The notes below the pieces were generated by a model that was not told where the DNA came from, searched no databases, and saw nothing but the letters and a program-made list of their open reading frames with translations. A DNA stretch of 64,000 nucleotides from Paractinoplanes polyasparticus (GTDB taxonomy: Bacteria; Actinomycetota; Actinomycetes; Mycobacteriales; Micromonosporaceae), in the NCBI RefSeq assembly GCF_019710575.1, contig NZ_JAHWFK010000016.1, forward strand, positions 35,423 through 99,422. The letters run 5' to 3'. Within the stretch, counting starts at the first letter, position 1; each line of letters opens with the position of its first letter. This document shows, piece after piece, positions 8,380 through 16,319 of this stretch. The translations under genes and the position numbers were made by a program.

Positions 8380-8674
8380 GAAGCCGATGAAGTACGCGCC
8401 ATCGACCCCCCGGCGCACAGGTGACCAGTCTCGGGGCCGCAGGAGCAACGGGCTGGTCGCCGGAGCGCCGGTGCCCGGTCTCGGCCGGCTGGGGTGACGA
8501 GCTGATCGCCGGAGCACCGGGTCGCTCGATGGCGCGTATCTCCGAAGAGCGATTCCGGCGCTCTCAGCCCTCGCCCCGATTCTCGCTGCCAACGTTGGCC
8601 CCGGGATCCGCGGCAAACCCGCGATCCGTCAGGAACGCGGCGAAGAACACACCCGGCCTCGGCGCGCTGCCGAA
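8380..8674. other. Intergenic stretch with imperfect direct repeats
   Basis: 295 bp between the MFS gene and the convergent GNAT gene. Two ~22-bp imperfect direct repeats occur at 8452-8473 and 8501-8522; both are close to GCTGGTCGCCGGAGCGCCGG. A weaker copy precedes them by about 30 bp. No convincing terminator stem with a T-run and no gene with family similarity were seen. Confidence 0.4.
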
Positions 8675-9130
8675 TCATGGCAGTTCGAGGACGACGAACT
8701 CGACGTCTCCCTCGCGGACGGTGTCGATCCGGCCGAATCCGCAACGTTCCAGCAGCCGGATCGACGCTGTGTTGCCCACGTCCGCGGTGGCGTGCAGCGG
8801 CCGGGCCGTCTCGATGTCGAGATACTGCGTCAGCGCCCGTGTCCCCACGCCGCGGCCCCAGAAGGCCCGCCCCAGCCAGTAGCCGACCTCCCGCCGGCCG
8901 TTCTGGTTCCACGAGACCACATTGCCGGCGACCGCATCGCCGGCCAGAACCGTCCGGGCGCCGACGGCCGGGTCGCCGAGGATCCGGGTGATCCAGTGCG
9001 TGACGAACTCGGGGCGCTCGCGGGCCGTGAAGTTGGCTCGCCGCTGCGCCTCCGGCTCCTGCTCGTGGTCGTAGAAGGTGCCGATGTCGCCGATCCGGAC
9101 CGGTCGCAGGCGCACCTCGGCGTCAGCCAT
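8675..9130 (-). CDS. GNAT family N-acetyltransferase
   Basis: 151 residues with the GNAT layout. Strand 1 is VRLRPVRIGDIGTFYDH; the central strand-loop is REVGYWLGRAFWGRGVGTRAL, whose RGVGTRAL matches the acetyl-CoA pyrophosphate-binding motif A (Q/RxxGxG/A). The late strand is NTASIRLLERCGFGRIDTVR. It resembles the RimJ/RimL-type acetyltransferases that modify small amines or protein N-termini. It converges on no close gene and diverges from an unknown 455-residue protein. Substrate unknown. Confidence 0.9.
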   Translation of the reverse strand: MADAEVRLRPVRIGDIGTFYDHEQEPEAQRRANFTARERPEFVTHWITRILGDPAVGARTVLAGDAVAGNVVSWNQNGRREVGYWLGRAFWGRGVGTRALTQYLDIETARPLHATADVGNTASIRLLERCGFGRIDTVREGDVEFVVLELP

Positions 9131-9238
9131 GGGCGAAGTGTGACAGGCGGGCGCATTGAGTCAGCTCACACGCGAAACGAGGTTCGTCGCCGGGAACGGC
9201 GGGAACCCCCGATGCACTCTGGGGGGAGCTGAGTTGGG

Positions 9239-10606
9239 GTGACGACCTACGAGACGATGTCGGAGCCGCGGGGCGGGCTGCCGGCCGACGACCTGGTCGA
9301 TGCGGACAGCCTGTGCCGGGCGTTGCTGTCGACGGTGTCGGGGACGCTGGGTGGCTGGGTGGCGCGCACGCCGCTGCTGGGTCGCCGAGGGCAGTTGCCG
9401 CCGGCACGCCGGCATTTCGAGCTGGCGCGGGACGCGTACGCCGAAGCGGTTCCGCACGATCTGGTGGGCTCGATCGACGCCGAGGCGATCGCCGGGTGGA
9501 TCGTCGGGCACTACCGGGCCGCCGAGTATCCGGCGGTGCTCCTCGGTTCGCCGCACGGGTCCGCGGCCCACCTCGCGGTGGCGCTCGGGGCGGCCTGGCT
9601 GCCGACCAGCGTGCCGCTCACGGTGACCTGGCCCGGTGGCTCGCCGGGGGACTGGCCGGGCGCGCTGGAGTGGGGCGCGGAGCTGGCCTCCCGGATCACC
9701 GCGCACAATCCGTCGATCACCGTGCGGCAGGTGCACGACCCGCTGCGGGGCGGGCCGCTGTGCGGGGCGACCGTGCGGTTCCACCTGCGGTGGGCGACAC
9801 TGCCGGCCGCGTACGAGCGCTTCCTGCGCGCCCGGCTGGCGCCCGGCGGCAGCACTCTGCTGTCCCGGGACCTGCGCACCTGGCCGGTCACCGCGGTCAC
9901 CGCCCGGCACAGTTTCCAGGTCGGCAGTCCGGTCGGCGGCAGCAACCCGGAGGACTACTCGCTGGCCAACCCGGAGTTCCGCCGGGCCCTCGAGGCGCTG
10001 GGAGCGGCGTCCTGGCCGCGGATCGACCCGGACACCCCGCCGCGCTACGCCGAACGGTCGGGCGAGCCGTCGCTCGGTGTCGACCTCGGCCGGCTCGGTT
10101 CGGGGTCGCACCGGCTGCTCTACGCCCGGCCCGAGACGTTCAGCGCCTGCGTGGCCGACATGATGCGGCAATGGCGGGCCGGCGCGGGGGACCGGTGCGT
10201 GATCGAGTGCGGCCGCCTGCTCGACCCCTGGCTGGCCCGTGCGGGCGCGCTGGTCCCGTACTGGGCCGAATCGGCCGCCCGCACGACGGTCGAGGCGGCT
10301 GAGATGTGGCTGGCCGGGAGCGACCGCTTCGACCGCGTGGCGGTGCTGCCCGAACCGCCCGGCCACACCGGCGTCCACGTGGCGACGCTGGCGCAGTGGC
10401 GGTCGCTGGCCTCGTTCGGGCGTCGTCGCGAGCCGATGGACCGGTTCGCGGCGAGCCGCTACCCGATGCTGCCCGTCGCGACCGGTCACGCGACCCGTAT
10501 GCTCGCCGGCGCCGAGCTCCGGCCGCTGCCGCCGGCCATGCCCGTGGCGTACGCGCTGGACCGGCTTCAGCAGTCCGGCTCGACCCTCGGCATGCTCTTC
10601 ACCTGA
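9239..10606 (+). CDS. Unrecognised protein, 455 residues
   Basis: A complete, normally biased coding sequence that I cannot assign to a family. The GTG at 9239 lies about 11 bp after a GGGGGGAG sequence; an ATG at 9257 is an alternative. The protein is soluble, Arg- and Trp-rich, with a segment YPAVLLGSPHGSAAHLAVALGAAWLP at residues ~100-125. That stretch resembles a nucleotide- or substrate-binding loop after a beta strand, but no catalytic motif is certain. Later blocks are ARHSFQVGSPVGGSNPEDY and RLLYARPETFSACVADMMRQW. Its last 40 bp overlap the 3' end of the convergent MBL-fold gene. Confidence 0.75.
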   Translation: MTTYETMSEPRGGLPADDLVDADSLCRALLSTVSGTLGGWVARTPLLGRRGQLPPARRHFELARDAYAEAVPHDLVGSIDAEAIAGWIVGHYRAAEYPAVLLGSPHGSAAHLAVALGAAWLPTSVPLTVTWPGGSPGDWPGALEWGAELASRITAHNPSITVRQVHDPLRGGPLCGATVRFHLRWATLPAAYERFLRARLAPGGSTLLSRDLRTWPVTAVTARHSFQVGSPVGGSNPEDYSLANPEFRRALEALGAASWPRIDPDTPPRYAERSGEPSLGVDLGRLGSGSHRLLYARPETFSACVADMMRQWRAGAGDRCVIECGRLLDPWLARAGALVPYWAESAARTTVEAAEMWLAGSDRFDRVAVLPEPPGHTGVHVATLAQWRSLASFGRRREPMDRFAASRYPMLPVATGHATRMLAGAELRPLPPAMPVAYALDRLQQSGSTLGMLFT

Positions 10607-11433
10607 GGCATCGCCCGCTGCTCGGCGTGCCGGCTGCCGAAGCCGTCGCGCAGCGGGAGTGGCAGCGTTCCGCCCCGGACGATGGGTGTGATCCCGGTCA
10701 GGCCCTGCTGCCCGGCACGCGTCACGAAGTCGCTGAGCGGGGACTTCATCACCTTGTAGTCGTCGTAGTGGATGGGCACGGTGAGCCCGGGCCGGATGAG
10801 CGAAGTCAGGTCCGCGCCCTGGCGGTCGTCCATGGTGAGAAGCATGCCGAGCAGCCTGGTGCCGCCCAGGTGGATCAGCATCGCGTCCACCTCGCCGAAC
10901 CGCCGCGGCACCTGTTCCAGCGCGGCGTGCATCAGCGTGTCGCCGGTGATGTAGACGCGCAGCGCCAGCTTCCCGTCGACCTCGAGCTCCACCACCGAGC
11001 CCATCACCTCCGGCAACAGGCGGTCGGCCAGGCCCGGCCCGTGCCGGCCCGGCGCCGCCGTTACCCGCAGCCGCTGGCGGTCGCGGGTCCACTCGAAGCA
11101 CTCCCACGTCGGCAGCCCGCGGACGGCCAGGTGGCGCCGGCGTCGCAGCCGGCGGGAGGCCGACGGGGTGGTCAGGATGGGCAGGGTGGGCTCGACCCAC
11201 CGGCGGGCGGCGGCGTCGAAGTGGTCGCCGTGCAAGTGGGACAGCAGGATCCCGTCGACTGCCGTCCCGGCCAGCGCGTCGAGGATCGGATCGCGTACGC
11301 GCTTGGTCCACGCGCCGTAGCCCAGGTGAACCCGGCTGCCGGCCGGCCCGAAAGCCGGATCGGTCAGCAGGGTGAAGTTCCCGAGCCGAAGCAGGGTGGT
11401 GGCGTTGCCGATGAAGGTGACGCTGGCGTGCAT
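10567..11433 (-). CDS. MBL-fold metal-dependent hydrolase (UlaG/NAPE-PLD-like)
   Basis: 288 residues. The metallo-beta-lactamase metal motif is LLSHLHGDHFD (HxHxDH as HLHGDH), preceded by the beta-sandwich start VTFIGNATTLLRLGNFTLLTDPAF. Later metal ligands are probably the Asp in VYITGDTLMH and the His in VPIHYDDY. This matches the L-ascorbate-6-phosphate lactonase/N-acyl-phosphatidylethanolamine phospholipase-like branch. ATG 11433 was chosen because GGAGG lies at good spacing; an upstream GTG or ATG would overlap more. It follows the iron-redox protein gene on the same strand with a 32-bp gap. Physiological substrate unknown. Confidence 0.88.
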   Translation of the reverse strand: MHASVTFIGNATTLLRLGNFTLLTDPAFGPAGSRVHLGYGAWTKRVRDPILDALAGTAVDGILLSHLHGDHFDAAARRWVEPTLPILTTPSASRRLRRRRHLAVRGLPTWECFEWTRDRQRLRVTAAPGRHGPGLADRLLPEVMGSVVELEVDGKLALRVYITGDTLMHAALEQVPRRFGEVDAMLIHLGGTRLLGMLLTMDDRQGADLTSLIRPGLTVPIHYDDYKVMKSPLSDFVTRAGQQGLTGITPIVRGGTLPLPLRDGFGSRHAEQRAMPQVKSMPRVEPDC

Positions 11434-11465
11434 CGGGGCCTCCGGCCTGTGCGGGGAGGGCACGA

Positions 11466-12461
11466 CTACCCCGCCAGCACGGGTTCAACCGCTCGCGTCC
11501 GCAACGACGAAAGCCCGTTCTGCCAGGCGTCGAGAATCGATCCCGCCCACAGCGAGTCGACCGCCAGCGCGCAGCGCGCCCCGAACAGCACGTCCCCGGC
11601 CCGGCGGGGCTCGTCGGCGGCGAACGACCCGCACAGGTCGTGCGCGGCGATCTGCTCGTGCACGGCATCCGCCTCGACGTGCTCGTCGTAGAAGGCGGTG
11701 GCGTCGGCGTCTCCGCCCAGGCGGCGCAGGCCGTTGGCGTACGACCGGTTCGGCAGCGACGAGGTCATCTCGTAGGCCGCCAGGTGACCGAGGATCATGC
11801 CGCGGCGCGCGCGGTGCAGGCCGAACAGCGACATCAGGTTGTTGACCGCGAGTGTCGGCGCTCCCACGGAGTCGACGTAGCCACCGTACGAGAGATCGAG
11901 ATCGAACCAGCTCATGGTGCGCTTGAAGAGCTCCTGGTGCATGCGGGCCTCGGCCCCGCCGCCGTACTCGTCGGTCTGGATCTCGACCAGCGCCGCCTTG
12001 GCCCGCCCGCCGAGCCGGGGCAGCGCCCACGAGTGCGGGTCGGCCTCACGCAGGTGATACACCGAGCGGTGGGTGACGAACTCCCGGAACTGCTCGTACG
12101 TGGCCCGGCCGCGCAGATACCCGGAGAGCCCCGGCCCGTCGTCCTCCTCGACGATGCGGGCCAGCTCGTCCGGCACCCGGGCCGGGTCGACGTCATCGCT
12201 GGGCTTGCCCACCAGGTCGTACAGGAAACCGAGGAAACGGTTCTCGGCCGCCGTGCGCAGCCGCAGCATGCCGGGATCCCACTCCCAGCAGTCGCCGACG
12301 CCGTCCCAGCCGCGGTAGGCCAGCTCGTAGCAGACGAACAGGGTGAGGTGCAGGTCCTCGTCGCCGTCGAAGCGGGCGAAGGCCGGGAGTTTCGCGGCGC
12401 GGCCGCCGAGCACGTCGATGAGAGCGGCGGAAACGCGGCCGCGGGCCACAGGAAGTTGCAT
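11466..12461 (-). CDS. Iron-containing redox enzyme family protein (heme-oxygenase-like fold)
   Basis: 331 residues, almost wholly helical. The block VEIQTDEYGGGAEARMHQELF, then SLPNRSYANGLRRLGG and FYDEHVEADAVHEQIAAHDL, provide the spaced Glu, His and Asp/His residues expected of the heme-oxygenase-like diiron family (PF14518-type). Members are often annotated as iron-containing redox enzymes; some characterised relatives are diiron oxygenases acting on small molecules. ATG 12461 was chosen because upstream in-frame sequence overlaps the divergent CDGSH gene. The head-to-head CDGSH Fe-S protein across only 74 bp suggests electron transfer between the two products (inference). The specific reaction is unknown. 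Confidence 0.82.
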   Translation of the reverse strand: MQLPVARGRVSAALIDVLGGRAAKLPAFARFDGDEDLHLTLFVCYELAYRGWDGVGDCWEWDPGMLRLRTAAENRFLGFLYDLVGKPSDDVDPARVPDELARIVEEDDGPGLSGYLRGRATYEQFREFVTHRSVYHLREADPHSWALPRLGGRAKAALVEIQTDEYGGGAEARMHQELFKRTMSWFDLDLSYGGYVDSVGAPTLAVNNLMSLFGLHRARRGMILGHLAAYEMTSSLPNRSYANGLRRLGGDADATAFYDEHVEADAVHEQIAAHDLCGSFAADEPRRAGDVLFGARCALAVDSLWAGSILDAWQNGLSSLRTRAVEPVLAG

Positions 12462-12535
12462 GACCGCAAGCTTCCCGAATCCCGGACCGGTAAACGATCT
12501 GTTTCGGCCGCAGCTCAGTGGGCATCCCGCCCGCC

Positions 12536-12766
12536 ATGACGACCTCGATCGTGCCCTATCCGGACGGCCCACTCATCGTTCGCGGCGACTTCGAACTCCT
12601 GACTCCCGACGGCGAGCCGATCGATCCCGGCCGCGGCACCATCGCCCTGTGCCGGTGTGGCAAATCGGCGGCGAAGCCGTTCTGTGACGGCACCCACAAG
12701 GTGGTCAAGTTCCACGCCGAGGCCGGTCGCGAGACGCCGGCGCCACGGTCAGGGCTGCGGGAGTGA
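12536..12766 (+). CDS. CDGSH iron-sulfur domain protein
   Basis: A 76-residue protein carrying CRCGKSAAKPFCDGTH, the three-Cys/one-His ligand set of a CDGSH [2Fe-2S] cluster. No membrane anchor is present, so it is a soluble bacterial single-motif form. The cluster is redox- and pH-sensitive in the family. It is divergent from the heme-oxygenase-like iron redox protein, which may be its partner. The stop lies 18 bp inside the 3' end of the convergent acyl-CoA synthetase gene. ATG 12536 matches the family N-terminus. Confidence 0.92.
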   Translation: MTTSIVPYPDGPLIVRGDFELLTPDGEPIDPGRGTIALCRCGKSAAKPFCDGTHKVVKFHAEAGRETPAPRSGLRE

Positions 12767-14263
12767 GCGCTTGAGCACCTTGCCCGTGGCATTGCGTGGC
12801 AGTTCCGGCAGGAAGACGACGTCGCGGGGGACGCTGAAGCGGGCGCGGTGACGGCGCACGTGGTCACGGACGTCGTCGGTGGTGAGCGCGGCGCCCTCGC
12901 GGAGCACGACGTACGCGGCCAGGCGCTGGCCGTACGTGTCGTCGGCGACACCGACGACCGCCACCTCGAGCACCTGCGGCAGGTCGGCCAGCAGGTTCTC
13001 GACCTCGGAGGGGTAGACGTTCTCGCCGCCGGAGACGATCATGTCGTCCTGGCGGCCGTCGACGAACACGCGGCCGGCTCGGTCGAGATGGCCGACGTCG
13101 CCGATGGCGAGCAGCCCGTCGCGCCGTTCCTGGGCGGCCCCGTTCGTGTAGCCCTCGAACAGCATCTCGTTGCCCACGAACAGCCGGCCGGTCGTGCCGG
13201 TCGGCACCGGTCGGCCGTCCTCGCCGAGGGCCACGACCTTGGTCCCGTACGGCGGGCGTCCCGCAGTGCCGGGGGCGGCGCGCATGTCGGCCGGGGTGGC
13301 GATCGAGGCCCAGGACGCCTCGGTCGAGCCGTACAGGTTGTAGAGGATGTCGCCGTAGCGGTCCATGAACCGGTCGGCCAGGCCACCGGGCAGCGCCGAG
13401 CCGCTGACCGCGACCACCTTCAGCGGCACCGGGCGGTAGGGCTGCTCCATGATCTGCTGGAGCATCACCGGTACGGCGATGAGGGCGGAGCAGTCGTGCC
13501 GGGCCACCGTGTCGAGCGTCTGCGCCGGGTCGAAGCGCCGGCGCAGCACCAGGGTGGCCCGCAGGGCCAGGGCCATCTGCAACCCGGCGTAGGCCCACGT
13601 GTGGAACAGCGGCCCGGCGATGTGCATGCGCACTCCGGCGTGCAACGGAATCCGATCGATGATCGAGCAGAGCGGCCGGAACCCACCCGGCGTGGGCCGC
13701 TGCGCTCCCTTCGGCGCGCCGGTCGTCCCCGAGGTGAGCACGATCGTGCGTCCGGGGCGCACGGGTGGCTCGGTCACCCCGGCCGCCGCCGTCAACGCGT
13801 CCGACGCGGTGGGGAAGGACCGCACGCCGGGCGGTGCCGGGAACTCGTCGTCGTGGATCAGGACGGCCAGGCTCTGGTCGCGCACCACGTCGGCGAGTTG
13901 CGGGCCGGACAGACCGGTGTTGATCAGAACCGGGTCGGCGCCGCGGGTGGCGATGCCGATGAGGGCGACGACCATCTCGGCCGAGTTGCGGCACAGCAGG
14001 CCGACCCGGTCGCGCGGCTGCACCGGCAGGGCGGCGGCCAGCCGGGAGGAGCGGTCGAGCAGTTCCGCGTACGTCAGCGAGCCCTGCTCGTCGATGAGCG
14101 CGACCCGGCCGGGATCGCGCGCGGTCGCCTGGCGCAGCTCGCCGGCCAGGCCGAAGCCCCACGTGTGCAGCGCGGAGAGCTGGCGCACCACACGCTGCGG
14201 GGCGCCGGGGTTGAGCAGGCCGCGCCGCGCCATCGTGCGAAGGACGAACGCCGCGCCGGACAT
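12749..14263 (-). CDS. Fatty-acyl-CoA synthetase (AMP-binding, ANL superfamily)
   Basis: 504 residues with all main ANL motifs in order. These are the phosphate loop LTSGTTGAPKGAQR, the aromatic/acyl-binding NLYGSTEASW, the hinge-region GRQDDMIVSGGENVYPSE, and the C-terminal catalytic lysine in PRNATGKVLKR. The enzyme activates a carboxylic acid to acyl-AMP and then acyl-CoA. The start overlaps the stop of the upstream acyl-CoA dehydrogenase by one base (TGATG), so the two are coupled. Together with the MaoC, FabG and thiolase genes next door it forms a fatty-acid locus. Chain-length preference is unknown. Confidence 0.93.
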   Translation of the reverse strand: MSGAAFVLRTMARRGLLNPGAPQRVVRQLSALHTWGFGLAGELRQATARDPGRVALIDEQGSLTYAELLDRSSRLAAALPVQPRDRVGLLCRNSAEMVVALIGIATRGADPVLINTGLSGPQLADVVRDQSLAVLIHDDEFPAPPGVRSFPTASDALTAAAGVTEPPVRPGRTIVLTSGTTGAPKGAQRPTPGGFRPLCSIIDRIPLHAGVRMHIAGPLFHTWAYAGLQMALALRATLVLRRRFDPAQTLDTVARHDCSALIAVPVMLQQIMEQPYRPVPLKVVAVSGSALPGGLADRFMDRYGDILYNLYGSTEASWASIATPADMRAAPGTAGRPPYGTKVVALGEDGRPVPTGTTGRLFVGNEMLFEGYTNGAAQERRDGLLAIGDVGHLDRAGRVFVDGRQDDMIVSGGENVYPSEVENLLADLPQVLEVAVVGVADDTYGQRLAAYVVLREGAALTTDDVRDHVRRHRARFSVPRDVVFLPELPRNATGKVLKRSLPQP

Positions 14264-15474
14264 CAGCGGATCTGCCGTCCGGTGATCGCGCGCGAGATGA
14301 CCAGACGCTGGATCTCGGACGTGCCCTCGAAAATCGTGTAGATCTTGGCGTCCCGGAACATCCGCTCGACCGGGTGGTCGCGCAGGTAGCCGGCCCCGCC
14401 GAGGATCTGCACCGCCTTCTCGGTCACCGCCACCGCCACCTCTCCGGCCTTGAGCTTCGACATCGAGCCCTCACCGGCCGAGAACGGCCGGTCGTTGCGG
14501 CCCATCCATGCTGCCCGCCACACCAGCAGGCGGGCGGCGTCGATCTCGGTGCGCATGTCGGCCAGGGCGAACGCGATCGCCTGGTTGTCGACGATCGGGC
14601 GGCCGAACTGCACCCGGGTCTGAGCGTACTCGAGCGCGTACTCGTACGCTGCCCGTGCGATGCCGAGCGCCTGCGCGCCGACAGCCGGCCGGGACAGCTC
14701 GAAGGTGCGCATCGAGGCCTGCCCGGAGGCTCGCTTTCCCTCGCGGGCGCGGGCCAGCCGCGCGTCCAGGGCTTCCTTGCCGCCGAGCAGGCACGGGCCG
14801 GGCACGCGGACGTCGTCGAGAAAGACATCGGCCGTGTGCGAGGCGCGCAGGCCCAGTTTGCGCAGCTTCCTGCTGGCCGCCAGGCCGGGCGTTCCCGGGG
14901 GCACGACGAACGCGGCCTGCCCGCGTGAGCCGAGCGACGGCTCGACCGAAGCGGTCACCACGTGCACGTTCGCGATGCCGCCATTCGTCGCGTACGCCTT
15001 CTGGCCGTTCAGCACCCACTCGTCGGACGCCTCGTCGTAGACCGCGCGCGTACGCATGGCGGACACATCGGAGCCGGCCTCGGGCTCGGTCGAGCAGAAC
15101 GCGCCCACCTTGGGGTCGGCCTCGTCGCCGAAGCACTGTGGTACCCACTCGACCATCTGCTCGGGCGTGCCCGAGCCGTAGATCGCGGCCACCGCCAGGG
15201 ACGTGCCGGAGAGCGCCATCCCGATGCCGGCGTCACCCCAGAACAGTTCCTCGTTGACCACCGGCAGCGACAGGCCGCTGGAGTCGGACCACGTGTTGAT
15301 CAGGAACTCGAAGCCGTACAGGCCGATCTTCGCGGCCTCCTGCAGGATCGGCCACGGGGTCTCCTCGCGCTCGTCCCATTCGGAGGCGCCGGGCCGGATC
15401 ACGCTCTCGGCGAACCCGTGCACCCACTCCCGCAGGTCGTTTTGCTCCTCGTTCAGGTCGAGCCAGAACTCCAT
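14263..15474 (-). CDS. Acyl-CoA dehydrogenase
   Basis: 403 residues with the three-domain ACAD layout: N-terminal helices (LNEEQNDLREWVHGFAESVI), a middle beta domain with AFCSTEPEAGSDVSAMRT (FAD/substrate contacts), and a C-terminal helical domain. The catalytic base Glu lies in YTIFEGTSEIQRLVI, the usual position for this family. It performs FAD-dependent alpha,beta-dehydrogenation of an acyl-CoA. The ATG at 15474 starts the recognisable domain; the longer open frame upstream is not family-like. A TACTGGCCGGTA element lies 21 bp upstream (15495-15506), matching one in the fabG/thiolase intergenic region. It is coupled to the following acyl-CoA synthetase. Confidence 0.93.
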   Translation of the reverse strand: MEFWLDLNEEQNDLREWVHGFAESVIRPGASEWDEREETPWPILQEAAKIGLYGFEFLINTWSDSSGLSLPVVNEELFWGDAGIGMALSGTSLAVAAIYGSGTPEQMVEWVPQCFGDEADPKVGAFCSTEPEAGSDVSAMRTRAVYDEASDEWVLNGQKAYATNGGIANVHVVTASVEPSLGSRGQAAFVVPPGTPGLAASRKLRKLGLRASHTADVFLDDVRVPGPCLLGGKEALDARLARAREGKRASGQASMRTFELSRPAVGAQALGIARAAYEYALEYAQTRVQFGRPIVDNQAIAFALADMRTEIDAARLLVWRAAWMGRNDRPFSAGEGSMSKLKAGEVAVAVTEKAVQILGGAGYLRDHPVERMFRDAKIYTIFEGTSEIQRLVISRAITGRQIR

Positions 15475-15494
15475 GCGACGCCCTTCGACCGGTG

Positions 15495-15506
15495 TACTGG
15501 CCGGTA
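15495..15506. promoter_or_regulatory. Shared element TACTGGCCGGTA upstream of acyl-CoA dehydrogenase
   Basis: This 12-bp element matches TACTnnCCGGTA, also found at 17680-17691 between the divergent fabG and thiolase genes. It lies within a looser ACCGG-8 bp-CCGGT inverted repeat. Two related sites in one fatty-acid locus suggest a common regulator, possibly a TetR-type protein encoded elsewhere; this is inferred. Confidence 0.45.
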
Positions 15507-15509
15507 ACG

Positions 15510-16319
15510 CTACGCAGGCGTAACTTGCCCCGCAAGGTGAGGTTTCTTCCCGCTCAACGCGAAGCGGCCGTCGGCGTAGGCGAATCGCACGCGCGCCGGC
15601 AGCAGGATCGGCCGCTGGAACCGGACGTCCACTGTGTAGCTGTCGGGCAACCGGCCCTCGAGCGCGGCGAGGCAGCGGGCCAGGCTCCACATGCCGTGGG
15701 CGATCGGCTTCGGGAATCCGAACAGGCGCGCCCCGATCCGCGACGTGTGGATGGGGTTGCGGTCGCCGCTGACCGCGGCGTAGTCGCTGCCGACCCGCGC
15801 CGGCACGAGCCAGACCGCAGTCGGCTCCCCAGCTTTCGTCGGCGGCGGCGTGACGGCGGGTCCTGTGGACGGGGACCGGGAGAGGTACGTCGACACGCTT
15901 GTCCAGACCGTGCCGCCGTCCACAGCGGCGCTCGCCACGACGTCGACCTGGCGGCCGCGTTCGTGCGGGCGCAGATCGGTGGCGTGCACGGCCAGATCGA
16001 GGGACATCTGCGCCGTGAGCGGGCGGTGCACGGTGATCCGGTTGGCGATGTGGACGAGCCCGACCGCGGGGAACGGGAAGTCCGGCGCCGTCAGCAGGCG
16101 CATGGCCAGGGGGAAGGCCAGCACGTGGGGATAGGTCGGCGGGAGGTGGTCGCTGAGCCGGAAACCGCAGACCCGGTCGTACGCGGCCAGATGCTCACGA
16201 TCGACCGCGACGCCCGCCTGTTCGAGCGTGAGCGCCGGCAGCGTCGAGGGCCGTCGGCGGGGGATCACCCCCAGAGCCGCCCGGAGCATCGTGCCGCGAC
16301 CGACCTCCACCGCCCTCAC
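15510..16319 (-). CDS. MaoC-like (R)-hydratase/dehydratase
   Basis: 269 residues, double-hotdog length. The C-terminal hotdog carries DYAAVSGDRNPIHTSRIGAR, the hydratase-2 motif with catalytic Asp and His, followed by IAHGMWSLARCLAAL. The N-terminal half is a decayed, non-catalytic hotdog as in two-domain members. Such proteins hydrate 2-enoyl-CoA or dehydrate 3-hydroxyacyl thioesters. A GTG at 16319 overlaps the fabG stop (GTGA); an ATG at 16289 is possible. Order and orientation match mycobacterial htdX (Rv0241c) next to fabG4. A role as the dehydratase partner of the adjacent ketoreductase is likely but inferred. Confidence 0.88.
   Translation of the reverse strand: MRAVEVGRGTMLRAALGVIPRRRPSTLPALTLEQAGVAVDREHLAAYDRVCGFRLSDHLPPTYPHVLAFPLAMRLLTAPDFPFPAVGLVHIANRITVHRPLTAQMSLDLAVHATDLRPHERGRQVDVVASAAVDGGTVWTSVSTYLSRSPSTGPAVTPPPTKAGEPTAVWLVPARVGSDYAAVSGDRNPIHTSRIGARLFGFPKPIAHGMWSLARCLAALEGRLPDSYTVDVRFQRPILLPARVRFAYADGRFALSGKKPHLAGQVTPA

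Noticed and set aside
9161..11668. An 835-codon leftward open frame
   Set aside because: Arg/Pro/Gly-rich translation without motifs; overlaps two better-supported genes.
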